A stretch of DNA of 64,000 nt from Pseudomonas sp. PDM05 (GCF_014851685.1 NZ_JACVAC010000001.1:682001-746000); one strand, 5' to 3'. Positions 35,701 through 48,306 are shown, counted from the first letter of the stretch. Program-made: numbers and translations. Notes: a model not told the origin generated them from the sequence alone.

Positions 35701-38700
35701 TTGCTCCAATCCAGGTATTCAATCGGCGTGCTGCCCGGCTTGTGGATCACTTGCAACATGTCTTCGCCGACGTTCCAACAGAACGACGCACGCAAGGCTT
35801 CGTGACGGGCGATCACTGCCTGCCAGGCCTGGGCGAAACGCTCGGGGTCCAGGGCACTGTTGATGCGGTAGCGATCCTGCATGTAGTACAGGCCGGTGCC
35901 CGGCTCCAGCAGGGTATGCAGCAACAGGCCCTCCTGCATCGGCGTCAGCGGGTAGACGTCTTCGATGACGCTGGCCGGTACGGGCAAGGCATCCAGTTGC
36001 ACCTGGGTCAGCTGTGCCAGTGGGAAATCGGACGGCGTGAGGCCGCCGGCATCGTCCTTGAGGCAGTGGGCGATCAGGCTGTGCAGTTCGGCGAGGTAGG
36101 CGTCGGCCAGTTCGTGGATGGTTTGCGGGGCGTGGCGTTCGCGGCTGAAGGTCCAGCGCAACACCAGTTCACCACCGTACACCTGGCTGTCGACGCTCAG
36201 TGCGTTGGGCAGCGGCGCGTCCGGGTCGTGGGCGAGGCCGGCGGATTCGTCCAGCGGGTGGAACAGCGCATCGCTGCCAAAGCTCTGGTCGAACTGGCCA
36301 AGGTAGTTGAAGGTGATCTCGGCGCTCGGCAGTGCCGCCAGGGTCTGCTGGGTCACGTCGTCCGCGAGATAGCGCAACACGCCATAACCCAGGCCTTTGT
36401 GCGGCACGCCGCGCAGTTGCTCCTTGATCGCCTTGATCGAGGCGCCCTGCCCGGCGGCTTCTTCGATGTGCAGCGGGGTCAGGCGCAGCGGGTAGGCGCT
36501 GGTGAACCAGCCGACGCTGCGGGTCAGGTCGATGTCGTCGAACAGGCTTTCGCGGCCGTGGCCTTCCAATTGGATCAGCGCCGAAGCATGCCCGCTCCAG
36601 CGGCACAGCACGCGGGCCAGGGCGGTCAGCAGCAAGTCATTGACCTGGGTGCGGTAGGCGCTTGGCGCCTGTTGCAGCAACTGGCGGGTGCGCTCGGCAT
36701 CCAGGCGCACGCTGACGGTCTCGGCATCGCGATGGCGCAGGCTGCCGTGTGGACGGTCCACCGGCAAGCTCACCGCGGGCCCGGCCAACTGCGCCTGCCA
36801 CACGCCCAATTCTTCGCGCAGGGATTCGCTGCCGGCATACGCCTGCAAACGTGCTGCCCAATCACGCAACGCGCTGGTCTTGGCCGGCAGGCTGACGGAC
36901 TGGCCGTCGCTCAACTGGCGATAGACGTTTTGCAGGTCTTCGAGCAAGACACGCCACGACACGCCGTCCACCACCAGGTGATGGATCGCGATCAGCAGGC
37001 GTTGTTGCCCCTCGGGGCCGTCCACCAGCAAGGCACGCAGCAACGGGCCGTGTTCCAGGTCGAGGCTGCGCTGGGTGTCGGTGAACAGCGCGGTGCAATC
37101 TCTCATGTCGCGCACTTGCTCCTGCATCAGCACACCGCCTTTAGGCACTGCCAAGTGCTCGGCGTGCCACTGCGCATCGCGCTGGGTGAAGCTCAGACGC
37201 AGTGCATCGTGGTGCTCCAGCACCGCCAGCAGCGCTTGCTCCAGGCGATGTGGATCGAGCAACTGCAGCGGCTGGAGCAGCAGCGCCTGGTTCCAGTGCT
37301 GGCGCTGGGCAATCTCGGTATCGAAGAACCAGTGCTGGATCGGCGTAAGGCCCGAGCTGCCGACCAACACGCCCTGCTCCGCGGTGACCTGTTCGGAGCG
37401 GGTGGCGACGGCGGCGAGGGTTTGCACGGTCTGGTGCTGGAACAGGTCCCGCGGGCTGAAATGAATCCCGGCCTGGCGCGCACGGCTGACCACCTGGATC
37501 GACAGAATCGAGTCGCCACCCAGCTCAAAGAAGTTATCGTCGAGGCCGACCTGCTGCACGTTCAACACTGCGCACCAGATCGCCGCCAAGGTGCTTTCCA
37601 GTTCGTTGCGCGGCGCCACGTACTCTTGACGATTGGCCTGCGGGTCCGGTTGCGGCAAGGCGCGGCGGTCGAGTTTGCCGTTGGCGGTCAGCGGCATGCT
37701 GTCGAGCACAATCAGGTGCGCGGGCACCATGTAGTCCGGCAGTTGCGCTTTCAGATGGGCCTTGAGTGCTTCGCGCAATGGGGCGTGGTCGGCATCGCTG
37801 ACCAGATACGCCACCAGCTGCTTGCCGCTTGGCGCGTCCAGCGCCAGCACCACCGCTTCGCGCACCGCGTCGTGTTCCAGCAGGCGGGTTTCGATCTCGC
37901 CCAGTTCAATGCGAAAGCCACGGATCTTCACCTGATGGTCGATACGCCCCAGGTACTCGGCCAAACCGTCGGCGCGCTGACGCACCAGGTCGCCAGTGCG
38001 GTACAGACGCCCGCCATTGCCGGCAAACGGATCGGCGACAAAACGCTCCGCCGTCATCCCCGCACGCTGGTGATACCCCTGGGCCAAGCCTGCGCCGCCA
38101 ACATACAGCTCGCCAGTCGCGCCTTGCGGCACCAGGGCCAGGTCGGCGTCGAGAATGTACGCCACGCGCTCGCCGATAATGCTGCCGATCGGCACGCTGG
38201 CGGCGCCCTCTTCCAATTGCTCGGGGGCGAGGCTGGCCAGCGGCATGACCACGGTTTCAGTCGGGCCGTAGGCGTTGAAGAACACCTCGGGCTGGAACGC
38301 CGCGCGGATCCGCTGCAAGTGTTCGCCGGTCAGCGCCTCGCCGCCGGTGATGCACATGCGCACCGGCAAGGTCTGCTGCTGGGTCGCCAGCCACTGCGCC
38401 AACTGGCTGCCGTAGCTTGGGGTGAAGCCGAGGATACTGATGCGATGGGTGCGGATCAGCGCGCAGATTTCTTGCGCGTCCCACTGCCCTTGCGCCCGCA
38501 ACACCACCTGCGCACCACTGAGCAACGGTACCAACAGGCGCTCGGTGGCGGCGTCGAAGTTGATCGAATAGAAGTGCAGCTCGCAGTCATCCGCGCGCAT
38601 GCCGAAACGTTCGATCACCGCCTGGCAATGCATGGCGATTTCGCCGTGGGCCACCACCACGCCTTTGGGTTTGCCGGTGGAGCCGGAGGTGTAGATCAGG

Positions 38701-41700
38701 TACGCCTGATGCTGCGCCAGGCTGAGCAACGGCAGCTCGTCCACCGGGTAGTTGCCAAGCACTGGCAGGTCATCTTCCAGGCACCAGCAGGCCACCGTCG
38801 CCGGCAGTTCACCGAGGGCTTCGAACATCGCTGTGTCACTGAGCAGCAGGCCGATGTCGCTGTCTTCGATCATGTAGTGCAGGCGGTCCAGCGGGTATTC
38901 CGGGTCCAGCGGCACGTAGGCGCCGCCGGCCTTGAGGATCGCCAACAGGCCGATGACCATTTCCAGGGATCGCGGCAACGCCAGGCCGACCCGCACCTGC
39001 GGGCCGACGCCACGCTCGCGCAGCATCCAGGCCAGGCGGTTGGCGCGCTCGTTGAGTTCGCGGTAGCTGAGGGTCGCACCGGCAAAGGTCAGCGCCGGCG
39101 CATCACCGCGGGCCAGCGCCTGCTGGCTGAACAACTGATGGATGCACTGGTCGAGACGGTGTTCGCCCGGCTCGCTGCCCAGGCTGTGCTGCAAGGCGCG
39201 CTGCTCATCGCGGCTGAGCAACGGCAGTTCGCTCAGCCGCTGCAGCGGGTCGGCGATCAACGCTTCGAGCAGGTTGCGCCAATGTTCGGCCATGCGCGCA
39301 ATGCGCGGCTCGTCGAACAAATCGGTGCTGTAGGTCAGGCAGCAGCCCAGGCGATGGTCAAGATCGGTGACTTCCAGGTTGAGGTCGAACTTGGTCGCCC
39401 GTGCATCGTTGGCCAGGTACTCGACGGTCATGCCGGCGAGTTCGCGGCTCTGCTGGAATTCCCAGCGCTGCACGTTGCACATCACCTGGAACAACGGGTT
39501 GTACGCCGCACTGCGCGGCGGTTGCAGGGCTTCCACCAGGTGGTCGAACGGCAGGTCCTGGTGGGATTGGCCTTCGATCACGGTGTGGCGCACCTGCTCA
39601 AACAGCTCGGCGACATTCATCTGCCCGCTGAGTTGGCAACGCAGCACCTGGGTGTTGAGGAACGCGCCGATCAGCCCTTCGCTTTCCGGGCGGATGCGGT
39701 TGGCCACGGGGGCGCCGATGCGCAGGTCGGTCTGGCCGCTGTAGCGGTAGAGCAGCACGGCGAGGGTGGCGGTCATGGTCATGAACAGGGTCAGGCCGCG
39801 TTCGGCATTGAACGTGCGAACGCGGGCAGCCAAGTCGTCGCTCAAGTCGAAGCGGTACAGCTCGCCCTGGTGGCTTTGCACCGGCGGACGTGGACGGTCG
39901 CCGGGCAGTTCGAGCAGCGGGTGTTCGCTGCCCAGTTGCGCGGTCCAGTAGTCCAGTTGGCGCTGGCGTTCGCCGGACTCCAGCCACTGGCGCTGCCACA
40001 CGCTGTAGTCGAGGTACTGCACCGGCAACGGTGCCAGCGGCGAGGTACGCTCGTCGATGAACGCCTCGTACAGCGCGCTGAGTTCACGGGCAAAGATGTC
40101 CATGGCCCAGCCTTCGGTGACGATGTGGTGCAGGGTCAGTACCAGGTAGTGCTCACGCTCGCCGGCCTTGACCACACAGGCGCGCAGCAACGGGCCGGTT
40201 TCCAGGTTGAACGGGGTGTGGGCTTCGTGATCCGCCAGTTGCTGCAAACGTTGCTGGCGTTCGCTCTCGTCCAGCGCCGAGAAGTCCTGCCAGCCCATGC
40301 GCAGGCCGGTCTGCGCCGAGACTTTTTGATAAGCCACGCCGTCGACACTCGGGAAGGTGGTGCGCAGGGTTTCGTGACGCATGATCAAGGCCTGCAACGC
40401 CGCCTCGAAACGCCCCACATCCAGCACACCGCGCAAGCGCGCCATGCCGCCGACGTTGTAGGCCGGGCTGTCCGGTTCCATCTGCCAGAGGAACCACATG
40501 CGCTGCTGGGAATAGGACAGCGGCACGGGTTGGCTGCGGTCGACCTGGGCGATGGCGGTCTGTTGGTTGCGCTGCCCCGAGGCCTGGATCAAGCCGACCT
40601 GCTCGGCAAACGCGCCCAGCTCGCTGGCTTCGAACAAGGTCCGCAGCGGCAACTCGACGTCACAAGCCTGGCGGGTGCGCGAGATGATCTGTGTGGCCAG
40701 CAACGAGTGCCCGCCGAGGGCGAAGAAATCATCGCGCAGGCCAAAGCGTGGCACGCCGAGCACCTCGCGCCAGATCGCGGCGATCTGCTGTTGCAGCGGC
40801 GTTTGAGGTTCGACATGTTCGCGGGTTTGCCACACCGGCTCCGGCAAGGCACGGCGCTCGAGTTTGCCGCTGGGGCTCAGGGGCATGGCATCCAGGCGCA
40901 TCAACAGCGCAGGCACCATGTACTCCGGCAACTCGGCGGCCAAGGCGCTTTTCACGTCCTCTTCGTCCAATGCGGTGTGGGCGGTGTAGTAGCCGATCAA
41001 CTGCGCGTCACGCACCAGCACCACGGCTTGGGCGATGCCCTCAAGGGCGAGCAGGCGCGCTTCGATTTCTTCCGGTTCCACGCGAAAGCCGCGCAGCTTG
41101 ACCTGCTGATCGAGGCGGCCGAGGTAGTCGAGCACACCGTCGGCGCTCCAGCGCACACGGTCACCCGTGCGATACAAGCGTGCGCCCGCCTCGCCCAGCG
41201 GGTCGGCGATAAACCGCTCGGCGGTCAAACCGGCACGCCCGAGATAACCGCGCGCCAGGCCGATGCCGCCGATGCACAGCTCGCCCGGCACGCCGACCGG
41301 CAGCAGGTTCAGGTGTTCGTCGAGCACACGGCAGATCACATTGCCCAACGGCCGACCAATCGGCGAACGCTCGCCGTCTTCGGCGTGGCAATGCCAGTGG
41401 GTCACGTTGATCGCGGTTTCGGTCGGGCCATAACGGTTGTGCAATTGCACCGCCGGCAACTGCGCCAACACGCGGTTGCGCAGCTCGGCGGGCAACGCCT
41501 CGCCACCGGAGAACAGGCGACGCAGGCTGGTGCATTCGGCTGCCAGCGGTTCGTCGATAAACAGCTGCAACAACGGCGGCACAAAGTGCAGCGTGGTCAC
41601 GCCGTGTTGCTGCACCAACTGCGCGATGCGGTGCGGATCGCGATGCTCGCCGGGGCCGGCCAGCACCAGGCGGCAGCCGCTGATCAGCGGCCAGAAGCAT

Positions 41701-44700
41701 TCCCACACCGACACGTCGAAACTGATCGGCGCCTTTTGCATCAGCACGTCGGTTGGGTTCAGTCGGTAAGTCGCCTGCATCCACTGCAAGCGCTCGGCCA
41801 GGGCTGCATGGGTGTTGCCCACGCCCTTGGGCTGGCCGGTGGAGCCGGAGGTGTAGATCACGTAGGCGAGGTTGTCACCGTGCAGGTGCAGGCCCGGCGG
41901 CTGGGTCGGCCAGCTGTCGAGGTGCAGGCTGTCCATGGCGATCACACTGACGCCGTCCGCCGTGGGCAGTTGTTCCAGCAGTGAGGTTTGGGTCAGCAGC
42001 AGTTCAACGCCGCTGTCGTTGAGCATGTAGGCCAGGCGCTCGGCGGGGTAATCCGGGTCCAGCGGCACGTAGGCGCCGCCGGCCTTGATGATCGCCAACA
42101 GGCCGATCAGCAGTTGCGGCGAACGCTCGGCGGCGATGGCCACGCACACGTCCGGGCCGACGCCTTTGTCGCGCAGGTAGTGGGCCAGGCGGTTGGCCTG
42201 GGTGTGCAGTTGGGCAAAGGTCAAGGTGCCGCCCTGCCACACCAGTGCGGTGTTGTCCGAGGTCTGCGCGTTGAGCAATTCGGGCAGCCACTGTTGGGCA
42301 GGTGTGCACGGCGCGGTGCCCCACGGCTGGAGTTCGGCTTGCAGCAGTTGCAGATCGCCGATGGCTTGATGCGGTTGTTCGCAGGCGGCCTGCAGCAGGT
42401 GGGTGAAGTGCTCGGCCAGGCGCTGGATGGTCGCGGTATCGAACAGCTCGTCGGCGTAGTCGAACGACAGGCTCAGGCGCCCGTTGCGGTCTTCTTCGCT
42501 GTGCAGTTGCAGGTCGAACTTGGCTTCGCGGCTATGCCACGGCAACTCATCGGCAAGCATCCCCGGCAGGCGGCGCAAGGCGCTGAGGTCGCGTTGCTGA
42601 TGGTTGAACATGACCTGGAACAGGCCTTGTTCGCGGGCCTGGGGGAAGGCTTCGAGCAACTGTTCGAAAGGCAGGTCCTGATGGGCCTGGGCGCCCAACG
42701 TCGTCTGGCGGGTTGCGGCCAACAACTGGTTGAACGGCAGGCGCCCGTCCAGTTCGGCGCGCAACACCAACGTGTTGATGAAGAAGCCGATCAGGCCCTG
42801 GGTTTCCTGGCGCGGGCGGTTGGCGCTGGGCACGCCGATACGGATGTCGCGCTGGCCGCTGTAGCGGTAGAGCAACGTCTGGAACGCCGCGAGCAGCAGC
42901 ATGAACGGCGTCGACTCATGGGCTTGGGCGGTCTGGCGGATCGCCGCACTGAGGCGGGCATCCAGGCGCACGCTGTGGCGCGAAGCGCTGTGCAGGTGTT
43001 GCGCCGAGCGCGGGTGGTCGGTGGCCAGGCCGAGCGGCGGATGCTCGTCGCCGAGCTGGGCTTTCCAGTACGCCAGTTGACGCTGGCCTTCCCCTTCGGC
43101 CAGCCATTGGCGCTGCCAGCTGCCGTAGTCGGCGTATTGCAGCGCCAGGGGCGGCAGCTCCAGGGCCTGGCCTTGGGCGGCGGCGGCGTACAGGCGTGAG
43201 AACTCGTCGATGAGGATATTCAGCGACCAGCCGTCCGCGATGATGTGGTGCAGCGTCACCAACAACTGGTGATCTTCATCGTCCAGACGCACCAGGGTGA
43301 CCCACAGCAGCGGGCCTTGTTCCAGGTCGAACTGGGTGCGTGCTTCGTCCTCGCGCAGCTGCCGGGCACGGGCTTCGCGGTCGGCGGCGGGCAGGTCGCT
43401 GAGGTCGATGATTTGCAGGTCGAACGCCGTGTTTTTATCGACACGCTGGAAGGCTTGGCCGTCGCGTTCGTAGAAGCGCGTGCGCAGGGCTTCGTGGCGC
43501 TGGATCAGGTGTTCGAAGCTGGCGCGCACGGCGTCTTCATCCAGCTCGCCACGCAAACGCAAGGCGCCGGGGATGGTGTAAGCGCTGCTCTGCGGGTCGA
43601 GTTGCCAAGTGATCCACAGGCGGTTTTGCGCCAGGGACTGCGGCAGCTCGTCCTGGCGTGACAGAGCGTGGATGGCGCCTTGGGCGACGCCGCCGTCCTG
43701 CTGCAATTGCGCAACGCTGGCGGCAAAGGTCGAGAGTGTCGGCGCTTCGAACAGCAGGCGCAGGTTCAGCTCCAGGCCGAGGGTTTCGCGCAGCCGGGCA
43801 ACCACTTGGGTGGCGGTGATGGAGTTGCCGCCGAGCAGAAAGAAGTGGTCATCGGCGGCAACGCTGGCCAGTTGCAGCTGCTCGCACCAGATCGCGGCGA
43901 TCTGGTGTTGCAGGTCGGATTCCAGCGCCGTAGTGCTGACTGAGGCGCCCGCGTCGGGGAACTGCGCGTAGCTGTCGAGGCTGCCATCGGCATGGCGCAG
44001 GCCACACGCGGCACGTTGCACCTTGCCGCTGGAGGTCTTGGGCAAGGCGCCGGGGTTGAGCAACACCACCACGCTTGGCGCTTCTTGATAGGCCTCGGCG
44101 ACGGCTTGGCGGATCGCCTTGATCAGCGCTGCGGGCGGCAGGATCTTCTGCACGCTGCGGCTGATTTCCGCCGCGATGCCGATGCCTTCCAGGCCACCGT
44201 CATTCACCGCGAACGCCGCAACCCGCCCCTTGCGCACCACTTCCACCTCGCGCTCGATGGTTTGTTCGATGTCCTGGGGGTACAGGTTGTGGCCACGCAC
44301 GATCAGCAGGTCTTTGAGGCGCCCGGTGATGTACACCTCGCCAGAACGGATAAAGCCCAGGTCGCCGGTGCGCAGCCAGGTACGGCCGTTGTGTTGGACG
44401 AAGGTGTTGGTGCTGGCTTCGGGGTTGCGCCAGTAACCGTGGGCGATGCTCGGGCCGCTGGCCCAGAGTTCGCCGACGCTGTTGTCCGGCAGTTCGACGA
44501 GGGTGTGCGGGTCGGCGATCAGCACCGCGTGCTCCGGTTGGCTGGTGCCGCAGCTCATGATCGCCCTGCCCTGCCCCGGCTCGGCGCGGTTGGCGGCCAG
44601 CGCTTGCTCGTCGACGTGCAGCGCGGGGATGCCACGGCCACGGCTGCCGCCGGCGACAAACAAGGTCGCTTCGGCCAGGCCGTAGGAGGCGAAGAAATTG

Positions 44701-45650
44701 TCCGCACTGAAACCGCACACCGCGAACTTCTCGGCGAAGCGTTCCAGGGTGTCGAGGCGGATCGGCTCGGAGCCGGAATAGGCCACGCGCCACTTGCTCA
44801 AATCCAGGCGTTCCAGGGCCGACTCGCTGACCCGTTCGCTGCACAGGCGATAAGCGAAATCCGGGCCGCCGCTGATGGTGCCGCCGTATTCGCTGATCGC
44901 TTCAAGCCAACGCAACGGCCGCCCCAGGAAGTACGCCGGCGACATCAGCACGCACGGCACGCCGCTGAAAATCGGTTGCAGCAGGCCGCCGATCAGGCCC
45001 ATGTCGTGGTACAGCGGCAGCCAGCTGACGATCACGTCGTCGGGGTTGAGGTCGATGCCAAAACCACGGCGGATCAACACCTCGTTGGCGACCAGGTTGC
45101 CGTGGCTGACTTGCACGCCCTTGGGCAATGCGGTGGAACCGGAGGTGTATTGCAGGAAGGCGATGTCGTCTGATTGCAGGTCGACGGCGCTCCAGCGGTC
45201 GGCGAGCGTTGCCTCCAGGGTGTCGACGCTCAACACCGGCGGCGCGTTTTCGATCTGAGCCAGGCCGTCGCCGAGGCTGGCGATGGTCAGCAGCAGGCGC
45301 GGTTCGGCATCGCTGATGATCGACAGCAGGCGCTCCTGATGATGGCGACGGGTCGACTCCGGCGGATAGGCCGGCACCGCGATCACTCCGGCGTACAGGC
45401 AGGCAAAAAACGCCGCGACGTAGTCCGGGCCGCTGGGGAACAACAGCACCGCGCGGTCGCCCGGTTCGGCATTGGCCTGCAAGGCGGCGGCGATGGTACG
45501 TGCGCGCCTGTCGAGGTCGCGGTAACTGAGCACGACGCTGTGCTCGGCGGACTCGGCGAGGAAGCGCAGGGCAACCTGGTCCGGGGTCTGCGCGGCGCGG
45601 CGTTGAAGGGACTGGACCAAAGTGCGGGGGAGTTCGAAGGCGTCCATCAT
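32745..45650 (-). CDS. pvdL: Pyoverdine chromophore non-ribosomal peptide synthetase PvdL
   Basis: A 4301-residue synthetase that starts the pyoverdine peptide. Order of domains: fatty acyl-AMP ligase (1-590, [11 protein letters not shown] near 167), carrier T0 (Ser610), C1 (HHIIADG near 800), A1 (1135-1600), T1 (Ser1649), C2 (near 1700-2100), A2 (2195-2660), T2 (Ser2714), epimerase (HHLVVDG near 2887), C3 (from 3230), A3 (3700-4180), T3 (Ser4239). There is no thioesterase. In the PvdL family the three A domains take L-Glu, Tyr (epimerised to D) and Dab. Position and layout support this, although I did not extract the binding-pocket codes. It follows pvdG by 51 bp in the same operon. ATGs at 45650 and 45647 are both possible. 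Long ORFs on the plus strand here are antisense artefacts. Confidence 0.97.
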   Translation of the reverse strand: MMDAFELPRTLVQSLQRRAAQTPDQVALRFLAESAEHSVVLSYRDLDRRARTIAAALQANAEPGDRAVLLFPSGPDYVAAFFACLYAGVIAVPAYPPESTRRHHQERLLSIISDAEPRLLLTIASLGDGLAQIENAPPVLSVDTLEATLADRWSAVDLQSDDIAFLQYTSGSTALPKGVQVSHGNLVANEVLIRRGFGIDLNPDDVIVSWLPLYHDMGLIGGLLQPIFSGVPCVLMSPAYFLGRPLRWLEAISEYGGTISGGPDFAYRLCSERVSESALERLDLSKWRVAYSGSEPIRLDTLERFAEKFAVCGFSADNFFASYGLAEATLFVAGGSRGRGIPALHVDEQALAANRAEPGQGRAIMSCGTSQPEHAVLIADPHTLVELPDNSVGELWASGPSIAHGYWRNPEASTNTFVQHNGRTWLRTGDLGFIRSGEVYITGRLKDLLIVRGHNLYPQDIEQTIEREVEVVRKGRVAAFAVNDGGLEGIGIAAEISRSVQKILPPAALIKAIRQAVAEAYQEAPSVVVLLNPGALPKTSSGKVQRAACGLRHADGSLDSYAQFPDAGASVSTTALESDLQHQIAAIWCEQLQLASVAADDHFFLLGGNSITATQVVARLRETLGLELNLRLLFEAPTLSTFAASVAQLQQDGGVAQGAIHALSRQDELPQSLAQNRLWITWQLDPQSSAYTIPGALRLRGELDEDAVRASFEHLIQRHEALRTRFYERDGQAFQRVDKNTAFDLQIIDLSDLPAADREARARQLREDEARTQFDLEQGPLLWVTLVRLDDEDHQLLVTLHHIIADGWSLNILIDEFSRLYAAAAQGQALELPPLALQYADYGSWQRQWLAEGEGQRQLAYWKAQLGDEHPPLGLATDHPRSAQHLHSASRHSVRLDARLSAAIRQTAQAHESTPFMLLLAAFQTLLYRYSGQRDIRIGVPSANRPRQETQGLIGFFINTLVLRAELDGRLPFNQLLAATRQTTLGAQAHQDLPFEQLLEAFPQAREQGLFQVMFNHQQRDLSALRRLPGMLADELPWHSREAKFDLQLHSEEDRNGRLSLSFDYADELFDTATIQRLAEHFTHLLQAACEQPHQAIGDLQLLQAELQPWGTAPCTPAQQWLPELLNAQTSDNTALVWQGGTLTFAQLHTQANRLAHYLRDKGVGPDVCVAIAAERSPQLLIGLLAIIKAGGAYVPLDPDYPAERLAYMLNDSGVELLLTQTSLLEQLPTADGVSVIAMDSLHLDSWPTQPPGLHLHGDNLAYVIYTSGSTGQPKGVGNTHAALAERLQWMQATYRLNPTDVLMQKAPISFDVSVWECFWPLISGCRLVLAGPGEHRDPHRIAQLVQQHGVTTLHFVPPLLQLFIDEPLAAECTSLRRLFSGGEALPAELRNRVLAQLPAVQLHNRYGPTETAINVTHWHCHAEDGERSPIGRPLGNVICRVLDEHLNLLPVGVPGELCIGGIGLARGYLGRAGLTAERFIADPLGEAGARLYRTGDRVRWSADGVLDYLGRLDQQVKLRGFRVEPEEIEARLLALEGIAQAVVLVRDAQLIGYYTAHTALDEEDVKSALAAELPEYMVPALLMRLDAMPLSPSGKLERRALPEPVWQTREHVEPQTPLQQQIAAIWREVLGVPRFGLRDDFFALGGHSLLATQIISRTRQACDVELPLRTLFEASELGAFAEQVGLIQASGQRNQQTAIAQVDRSQPVPLSYSQQRMWFLWQMEPDSPAYNVGGMARLRGVLDVGRFEAALQALIMRHETLRTTFPSVDGVAYQKVSAQTGLRMGWQDFSALDESERQQRLQQLADHEAHTPFNLETGPLLRACVVKAGEREHYLVLTLHHIVTEGWAMDIFARELSALYEAFIDERTSPLAPLPVQYLDYSVWQRQWLESGERQRQLDYWTAQLGSEHPLLELPGDRPRPPVQSHQGELYRFDLSDDLAARVRTFNAERGLTLFMTMTATLAVLLYRYSGQTDLRIGAPVANRIRPESEGLIGAFLNTQVLRCQLSGQMNVAELFEQVRHTVIEGQSHQDLPFDHLVEALQPPRSAAYNPLFQVMCNVQRWEFQQSRELAGMTVEYLANDARATKFDLNLEVTDLDHRLGCCLTYSTDLFDEPRIARMAEHWRNLLEALIADPLQRLSELPLLSRDEQRALQHSLGSEPGEHRLDQCIHQLFSQQALARGDAPALTFAGATLSYRELNERANRLAWMLRERGVGPQVRVGLALPRSLEMVIGLLAILKAGGAYVPLDPEYPLDRLHYMIEDSDIGLLLSDTAMFEALGELPATVACWCLEDDLPVLGNYPVDELPLLSLAQHQAYLIYTSGSTGKPKGVVVAHGEIAMHCQAVIERFGMRADDCELHFYSINFDAATERLLVPLLSGAQVVLRAQGQWDAQEICALIRTHRISILGFTPSYGSQLAQWLATQQQTLPVRMCITGGEALTGEHLQRIRAAFQPEVFFNAYGPTETVVMPLASLAPEQLEEGAASVPIGSIIGERVAYILDADLALVPQGATGELYVGGAGLAQGYHQRAGMTAERFVADPFAGNGGRLYRTGDLVRQRADGLAEYLGRIDHQVKIRGFRIELGEIETRLLEHDAVREAVVLALDAPSGKQLVAYLVSDADHAPLREALKAHLKAQLPDYMVPAHLIVLDSMPLTANGKLDRRALPQPDPQANRQEYVAPRNELESTLAAIWCAVLNVQQVGLDDNFFELGGDSILSIQVVSRARQAGIHFSPRDLFQHQTVQTLAAVATRSEQVTAEQGVLVGSSGLTPIQHWFFDTEIAQRQHWNQALLLQPLQLLDPHRLEQALLAVLEHHDALRLSFTQRDAQWHAEHLAVPKGGVLMQEQVRDMRDCTALFTDTQRSLDLEHGPLLRALLVDGPEGQQRLLIAIHHLVVDGVSWRVLLEDLQNVYRQLSDGQSVSLPAKTSALRDWAARLQAYAGSESLREELGVWQAQLAGPAVSLPVDRPHGSLRHRDAETVSVRLDAERTRQLLQQAPSAYRTQVNDLLLTALARVLCRWSGHASALIQLEGHGRESLFDDIDLTRSVGWFTSAYPLRLTPLHIEEAAGQGASIKAIKEQLRGVPHKGLGYGVLRYLADDVTQQTLAALPSAEITFNYLGQFDQSFGSDALFHPLDESAGLAHDPDAPLPNALSVDSQVYGGELVLRWTFSRERHAPQTIHELADAYLAELHSLIAHCLKDDAGGLTPSDFPLAQLTQVQLDALPVPASVIEDVYPLTPMQEGLLLHTLLEPGTGLYYMQDRYRINSALDPERFAQAWQAVIARHEALRASFCWNVGEDMLQVIHKPGSTPIEYLDWSNAPQEEQEPRLQALLKAEREAGFDLLNQAPFHLRLIRVGAEHYWFMMSNHHILIDAWCRSLLMNDFFDIYMALGEGREAQLAAPPRYRDYIAWLQRQNLDEARQWWQQNLQGFERTTPIPSDRPFMRDHAGHGGMVVGDCYTRLDARDGAQLRELAQAHQLTVNTFAQAAWALVLRRLSGERDVLFGVTVAGRPVEMPEMQRTVGLFINSIALRVKLPEDGQPCSVRQWLNGLLDSNMQLREYEYLPLVTIQEHSELPKGQPLFDSLFVFENAPVEVSVLDRAQSLNATSDSGRTHTNFPLTAVCYPGDDLGLHLSYDQRYFDETTVQGMLGEFKRLLLALVQGFHGDMADLPLIGEQEREFLLEGCNQSGHDYPLESSYVELFEAQVAAHPQRVAASCLDQHWSYDELNRRSNGLGHALIEAGVGLDQPVALLGERNLDLLGMIIGSFKAGAGYLPLDPGLPSQRLRSIIERSRTPLLVCSEACREQAIELLEGFDCQLLVWQEVPARGANPGVYSGPDNLAYVIYTSGSTGLPKGVMVEQRGMLNNQLSKVPYLNLSDADVIAQTASQSFDISVWQFLAAPLVGARVDIVPNALAHDPQGLLEHVQVQGITVLESVPSLIQGMLAQDRIHLDGLRWMLPTGEAMPPELAHQWLQRYPGIGLVNAYGPAECSDDVAFFRVDLASTRGTYLPIGTPTDNNRLYLLDGALELVPQGAVGELCVAGTGVGRGYVSDPLRTAPVFVPNPFGAPGERLYRTGDLARRRSDGVLEYVGRIDHQVKIRGYRIELGEIEARLHEQPEVRDGAVGVQNGVNGKHLVGYLVAANETLNPSERLDRIKQRLRAELPEYMVPLHWLWLERLPLNANGKLDRKALPLLEIGQLQSQDYLAPRNPLETTLAAIWAEVLKVERVGVQDNFFELGGHSLLATQIASRVQKSLQRDVPLRAMFECSTVAELAEYIDGLAANEVSAEKVDRLSDLMAQLEGI

Positions 45651-45701
45651 GGGGTTCCTGCCTGGAATCGGCTTACGGGAAATTCGGGAAGTCGGGTGCG
45701 T

Positions 45702-46454
45702 TCAGCCAGCGATCAATTGCCGCGCCGCGCCATTGCGCCAGCGGGCCAGGTGTTCGTCGGCGTAACGGCGGATGCAACGCAGCACGGCGCTTTCGTGCTG
45801 CACGAGGAAGAAGTGGTGGCCGTCAAACATGTCCAGGGAGAAGCCGCTGGCGGCGTCGTCCTGCCAGTCGAGCAGTTGATCGGCGCGCACGCTGTCTTGC
45901 TTGCCGCCGAACACGTGGATGGGCATGCGCAGCGGCGCGCGTCGGCCGTAGCTGAAACTGCCGCAGAGCAGAAAATCCGCCCGCAGGATCGGTAGCATCA
46001 ACGCCATCAATTCGGGGTTGGCCAAGGCTTCTTCGGCGGTGCCTTGCAGCTCGCGCAGGCGGGCGATCAGTTGCTCATCGGTCTTCTCGATGGCGTACTC
46101 GCTGACGTCACGCCGCGCCGGGCCGGCGGTGCCGGAGGCGAACAGCGCAAGGGGCGCAGGCAGGTTGCGGGCGCTGAGCGCGTGGGCCAGTTCGAATGCC
46201 AGCAGGCCGCCGAGGCTGTGGCCGAACAAAGCGTAGGGACCGTTCAGGTCGCGCCCGATTTCCTCGGCGAGCTGCGCGGCCAGGGCCTGGATGTCGCGCT
46301 GCAACGGCTCGTCCATGCGCATGCCGCGCCCGGGCAATTCCAGCGGACAGACCTGCAACCAGTCCGGCAAAGACCGCCGCCAGCGGGCGTAGACCATGGC
46401 GCTGGCGCCCGAATAGGGCAGGCAAAACAGGCGCAGGCGCGTCGGCGTACTCAT
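45702..46454 (-). CDS. pvdG: Pyoverdine type II thioesterase
   Basis: A 250-residue alpha/beta hydrolase that clears misloaded carrier domains of pyoverdine synthetases. [37 protein letters not shown] is the type II thioesterase N-terminus, and [13 protein letters not shown] supplies the nucleophile Ser; GHHFFL supplies the His. The start [10 protein letters not shown] at 46454 has GGAG upstream. The iron-starvation box at 46566-46589 lies 112 bp upstream and probably drives pvdG-pvdL together. Confidence 0.95.
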   Translation of the reverse strand: MSTPTRLRLFCLPYSGASAMVYARWRRSLPDWLQVCPLELPGRGMRMDEPLQRDIQALAAQLAEEIGRDLNGPYALFGHSLGGLLAFELAHALSARNLPAPLALFASGTAGPARRDVSEYAIEKTDEQLIARLRELQGTAEEALANPELMALMLPILRADFLLCGSFSYGRRAPLRMPIHVFGGKQDSVRADQLLDWQDDAASGFSLDMFDGHHFFLVQHESAVLRCIRRYADEHLARWRNGAARQLIAG

Positions 46455-46565
46455 CTGGCGAGCACTCCACACTGAAACACGCTGTGTGCACGATAAAAAC
46501 CCATTTCGCCCTCCTGCGGGTGCTGATCCTTGGCCGTTTTACGAACGGACCTGTCACCCATGAGA

Positions 46566-46589
46566 ACGGACGGAGCCGGCAAATAATTA
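46566..46589 (-). promoter_or_regulatory. PvdS iron-starvation box for pvdG-pvdL
   Basis: TAATT (46589-46585) and CGT (46568-46566) are separated by exactly 16 nt. The first half and the following TTTGCCGGCT match the mbtH box (TTTGGCGGCT) closely. Confidence 0.65.
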
Positions 46590-46657
46590 GTCGCAGGCTT
46601 TGCGCCAGACGTGCTTCACATCGAACCAGAAAGCATAAGATTAGTTCGCCTTCTCAT

Positions 46658-46686
46658 TTGACAATCATTATCATTCAGCATAATTT
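46658..46686 (+). promoter_or_regulatory. pvdS promoter covered by a Fur box
   Basis: TTGACA (46658-46663), a 17-bp spacer and TAATTT (46681-46686) form a good sigma-70 promoter. The spacer GACAATCATTATCATT (46660-46675) matches the Fur-box consensus at 14 of 16 positions on the complementary strand. Iron-loaded Fur would block RNA polymerase directly. Confidence 0.8.
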
Positions 46687-46756
46687 GTTGCCCGATGTGT
46701 AGGAGGCCTCAGCAAGGACGCCCTCCCCTAACCTCTTTGCGACAAGGTGATTTTCC

Positions 46757-47308
46757 ATGACGGAACAAGTATCCACAGGCAGGTGCGACTCACCCCTTCT
46801 ACAGGCATTTGTCGACAATCGACTGATCCTGGTGAAGATCGCGGCACGTATTACCGGGTGCCGTTCCCGTGCCGAAGACGTAGTGCAGGATGCCTACTTC
46901 CGACTGCAATCGGCGCCGACGATCACGTCATCGTTCAAGGCCCAATTGAGTTACCTGTTTCAAATCGTGCGTAACCTGGCGATCGATCACTATCGCAAGC
47001 AGGCCCTGGAGCTCAAGTACTCCGGGACAGAAGAGGAAGGCTTGAATGTGGTTATTCACGGCGCTTCACCGGAGACGTCCCACATCAACTTCAACACCCT
47101 GGAAAACATCGCCGACGCGTTGACGGAGTTGCCCCAGCGCACCCGCTACGCATTCGAGATGTACCGCTTGCACGGCGTGCCGCAAAAAGACATCGCCAAG
47201 GAACTCGGCGTGTCGCCGACGTTGGTGAACTTCATGATCCGTGATGCGCTGGTGCACTGCCGCAAGGTGTCGGGCAGCCATAGCGATACGTTTGCACGGC
47301 GGGTCTGA
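46757..47308 (+). CDS. pvdS: Extracytoplasmic-function sigma factor PvdS
   Basis: A 183-residue iron-starvation sigma factor that directs RNA polymerase to pyoverdine promoters. Region 2 is seen in RAEDVVQDAYFRLQS and IVRNLAIDHYRKQALE. Region 4 is seen in ELPQRTRYAFEMYRLHGVPQKDIAKELGVSPTLVNFMIRDAL. A Fur box covers its promoter, so it is made only in low iron. Its own recognition boxes stand before pvdG, pvdH and mbtH in this window. The cognate anti-sigma FpvR is not encoded here. Confidence 0.97.
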   Translation: MTEQVSTGRCDSPLLQAFVDNRLILVKIAARITGCRSRAEDVVQDAYFRLQSAPTITSSFKAQLSYLFQIVRNLAIDHYRKQALELKYSGTEEEGLNVVIHGASPETSHINFNTLENIADALTELPQRTRYAFEMYRLHGVPQKDIAKELGVSPTLVNFMIRDALVHCRKVSGSHSDTFARRV

Positions 47309-47395
47309 ACACAGCACAAAACTGACTGTGTGGGCTTTTGTGGGGGTTGCTGGGGAGTGAGTGCTCGGCTGCAGATCCCAGGCACTGCCAATCCC

Positions 47396-47497
47396 CTGTG
47401 GGAGCTGTCGAGCTTTAGCGAGGCTGCGAAGGCGGCGGCATTGCTGGTAGAGGTGTTGGCTGAACCACGGCTTTCGCGGGCAAGCCCGCTCCCACAT
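47396..47497. repeat. Mixed REP pair after pvdS
   Basis: The left element (GTGGGAGCTGTCGAGCTTTAGCGAGGCTGCGAAGGC) belongs to another REP subtype. The right element (TTCGCGGGCAAGCCCGCTCCCACA) is the common one in inverse orientation. It lies between convergent pvdS and the binding-protein gene. Confidence 0.75.
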
Positions 47498-47517
47498 GTT
47501 GGTCCGCGTTGCGCCTG

Positions 47518-48306
47518 TCAGGGCATCGGCATCACATCGATGCGATAGGGCTCGAATATTTTCAGCATCTGCCCACTATCGCGCAAACGCTTGAGCAACT
47601 CGGCAAACGCCTGCGCCGTAATCGGCGCTTTCGGCCGCAGCAACGCATAGTGGTGATACACCTGGTCAATGCGTTGCGAAACCAGGAACTGCCCGGCCAT
47701 CTGTGCATTGCGCACCATGAAATCGCTCAGGTACGAACGGGTCACCAAGGCAATATCGGCACGCCCGCGTGCAACCATCAGCAGGTTGCTGTCATGGGAA
47801 TAGGTCAACGTCGCGTTGAAGTGTTCGACCAGGTACTTGGGGTCGGGGTTGAAGTTGGCGAAGGCATAGTGATAACCACTGAACACCGCCAAACGTTTGC
47901 CATCCAGGTCGGTGAAATAGCTTTGGTCGCGTGCAGGCAGGCGTTGAGCGACGAACACTTCGGCGTCTTCCAGCCCCATGTCGACGCTGGTGTGGGCAAT
48001 CTTCTGCCAGCCCCAGTCGGGGTTTTCGAAGATCGCCATGTCGACCCGGCCCTGCTCGAAATCACGGAAGCGCCGCGGAATGGAGGTGGGTACCAGCACG
48101 AACTGGTAGTCGGTTTGCGACGTGTTCAAGGCCTCCACCAGTTGCGGCAGCAGCCCGGTGTCGGCGCCTTGCTCAGGGCGTACGGTGTAGGGCGGAAAGT
48201 GTGCCGCGCCGATCCTCACCAATTGCGCAGCCGAAGCCGGCACCCAACATGCGGTGCCCAGTGCCAATAAAGTAACTCCTGCAGCCAGCCGCCATGGCGA
48301 AAACAT
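47518..48306 (-). CDS. Periplasmic solute-binding protein, amino-acid (SBP_bac_3) type
   Basis: A 262-residue secreted protein with an N-terminal signal peptide (LAAGVTLLALGTACWVPASA) and a two-lobed binding fold: LVRIGAAHFPPYTVRPEQGADTGLLPQLVEAL, RVDMAIFENPDWGWQ, DLDGKRLAVFSGYHYAFA and RADIALVTRSYLSDFM. The ATG at 48306 is the start compatible with the signal peptide. No permease or ATPase neighbours it, so it may serve a distant transporter or a signalling role. The ligand is unknown. Confidence 0.85.
   Translation of the reverse strand: MFSPWRLAAGVTLLALGTACWVPASAAQLVRIGAAHFPPYTVRPEQGADTGLLPQLVEALNTSQTDYQFVLVPTSIPRRFRDFEQGRVDMAIFENPDWGWQKIAHTSVDMGLEDAEVFVAQRLPARDQSYFTDLDGKRLAVFSGYHYAFANFNPDPKYLVEHFNATLTYSHDSNLLMVARGRADIALVTRSYLSDFMVRNAQMAGQFLVSQRIDQVYHHYALLRPKAPITAQAFAELLKRLRDSGQMLKIFEPYRIDVMPMP

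Larger units (their letters stand above)
46455..46756. promoter_or_regulatory. Divergent pvdG/pvdS control region
   Basis: This 302-bp gene-free stretch holds the PvdS box for pvdG-pvdL on the minus strand and the Fur-covered sigma-70 promoter of pvdS on the plus strand, listed separately. The PvdS product of one arm thus drives the other. No further ORF with a ribosome-binding site was seen. Confidence 0.75.

Noticed and set aside
34941..41984. A 2347-codon open frame on the plus strand.
   Set aside because: It lies antisense to pvdL, whose NRPS motifs are complete; long antisense frames are common in GC-rich DNA. It lacks any recognisable domain.
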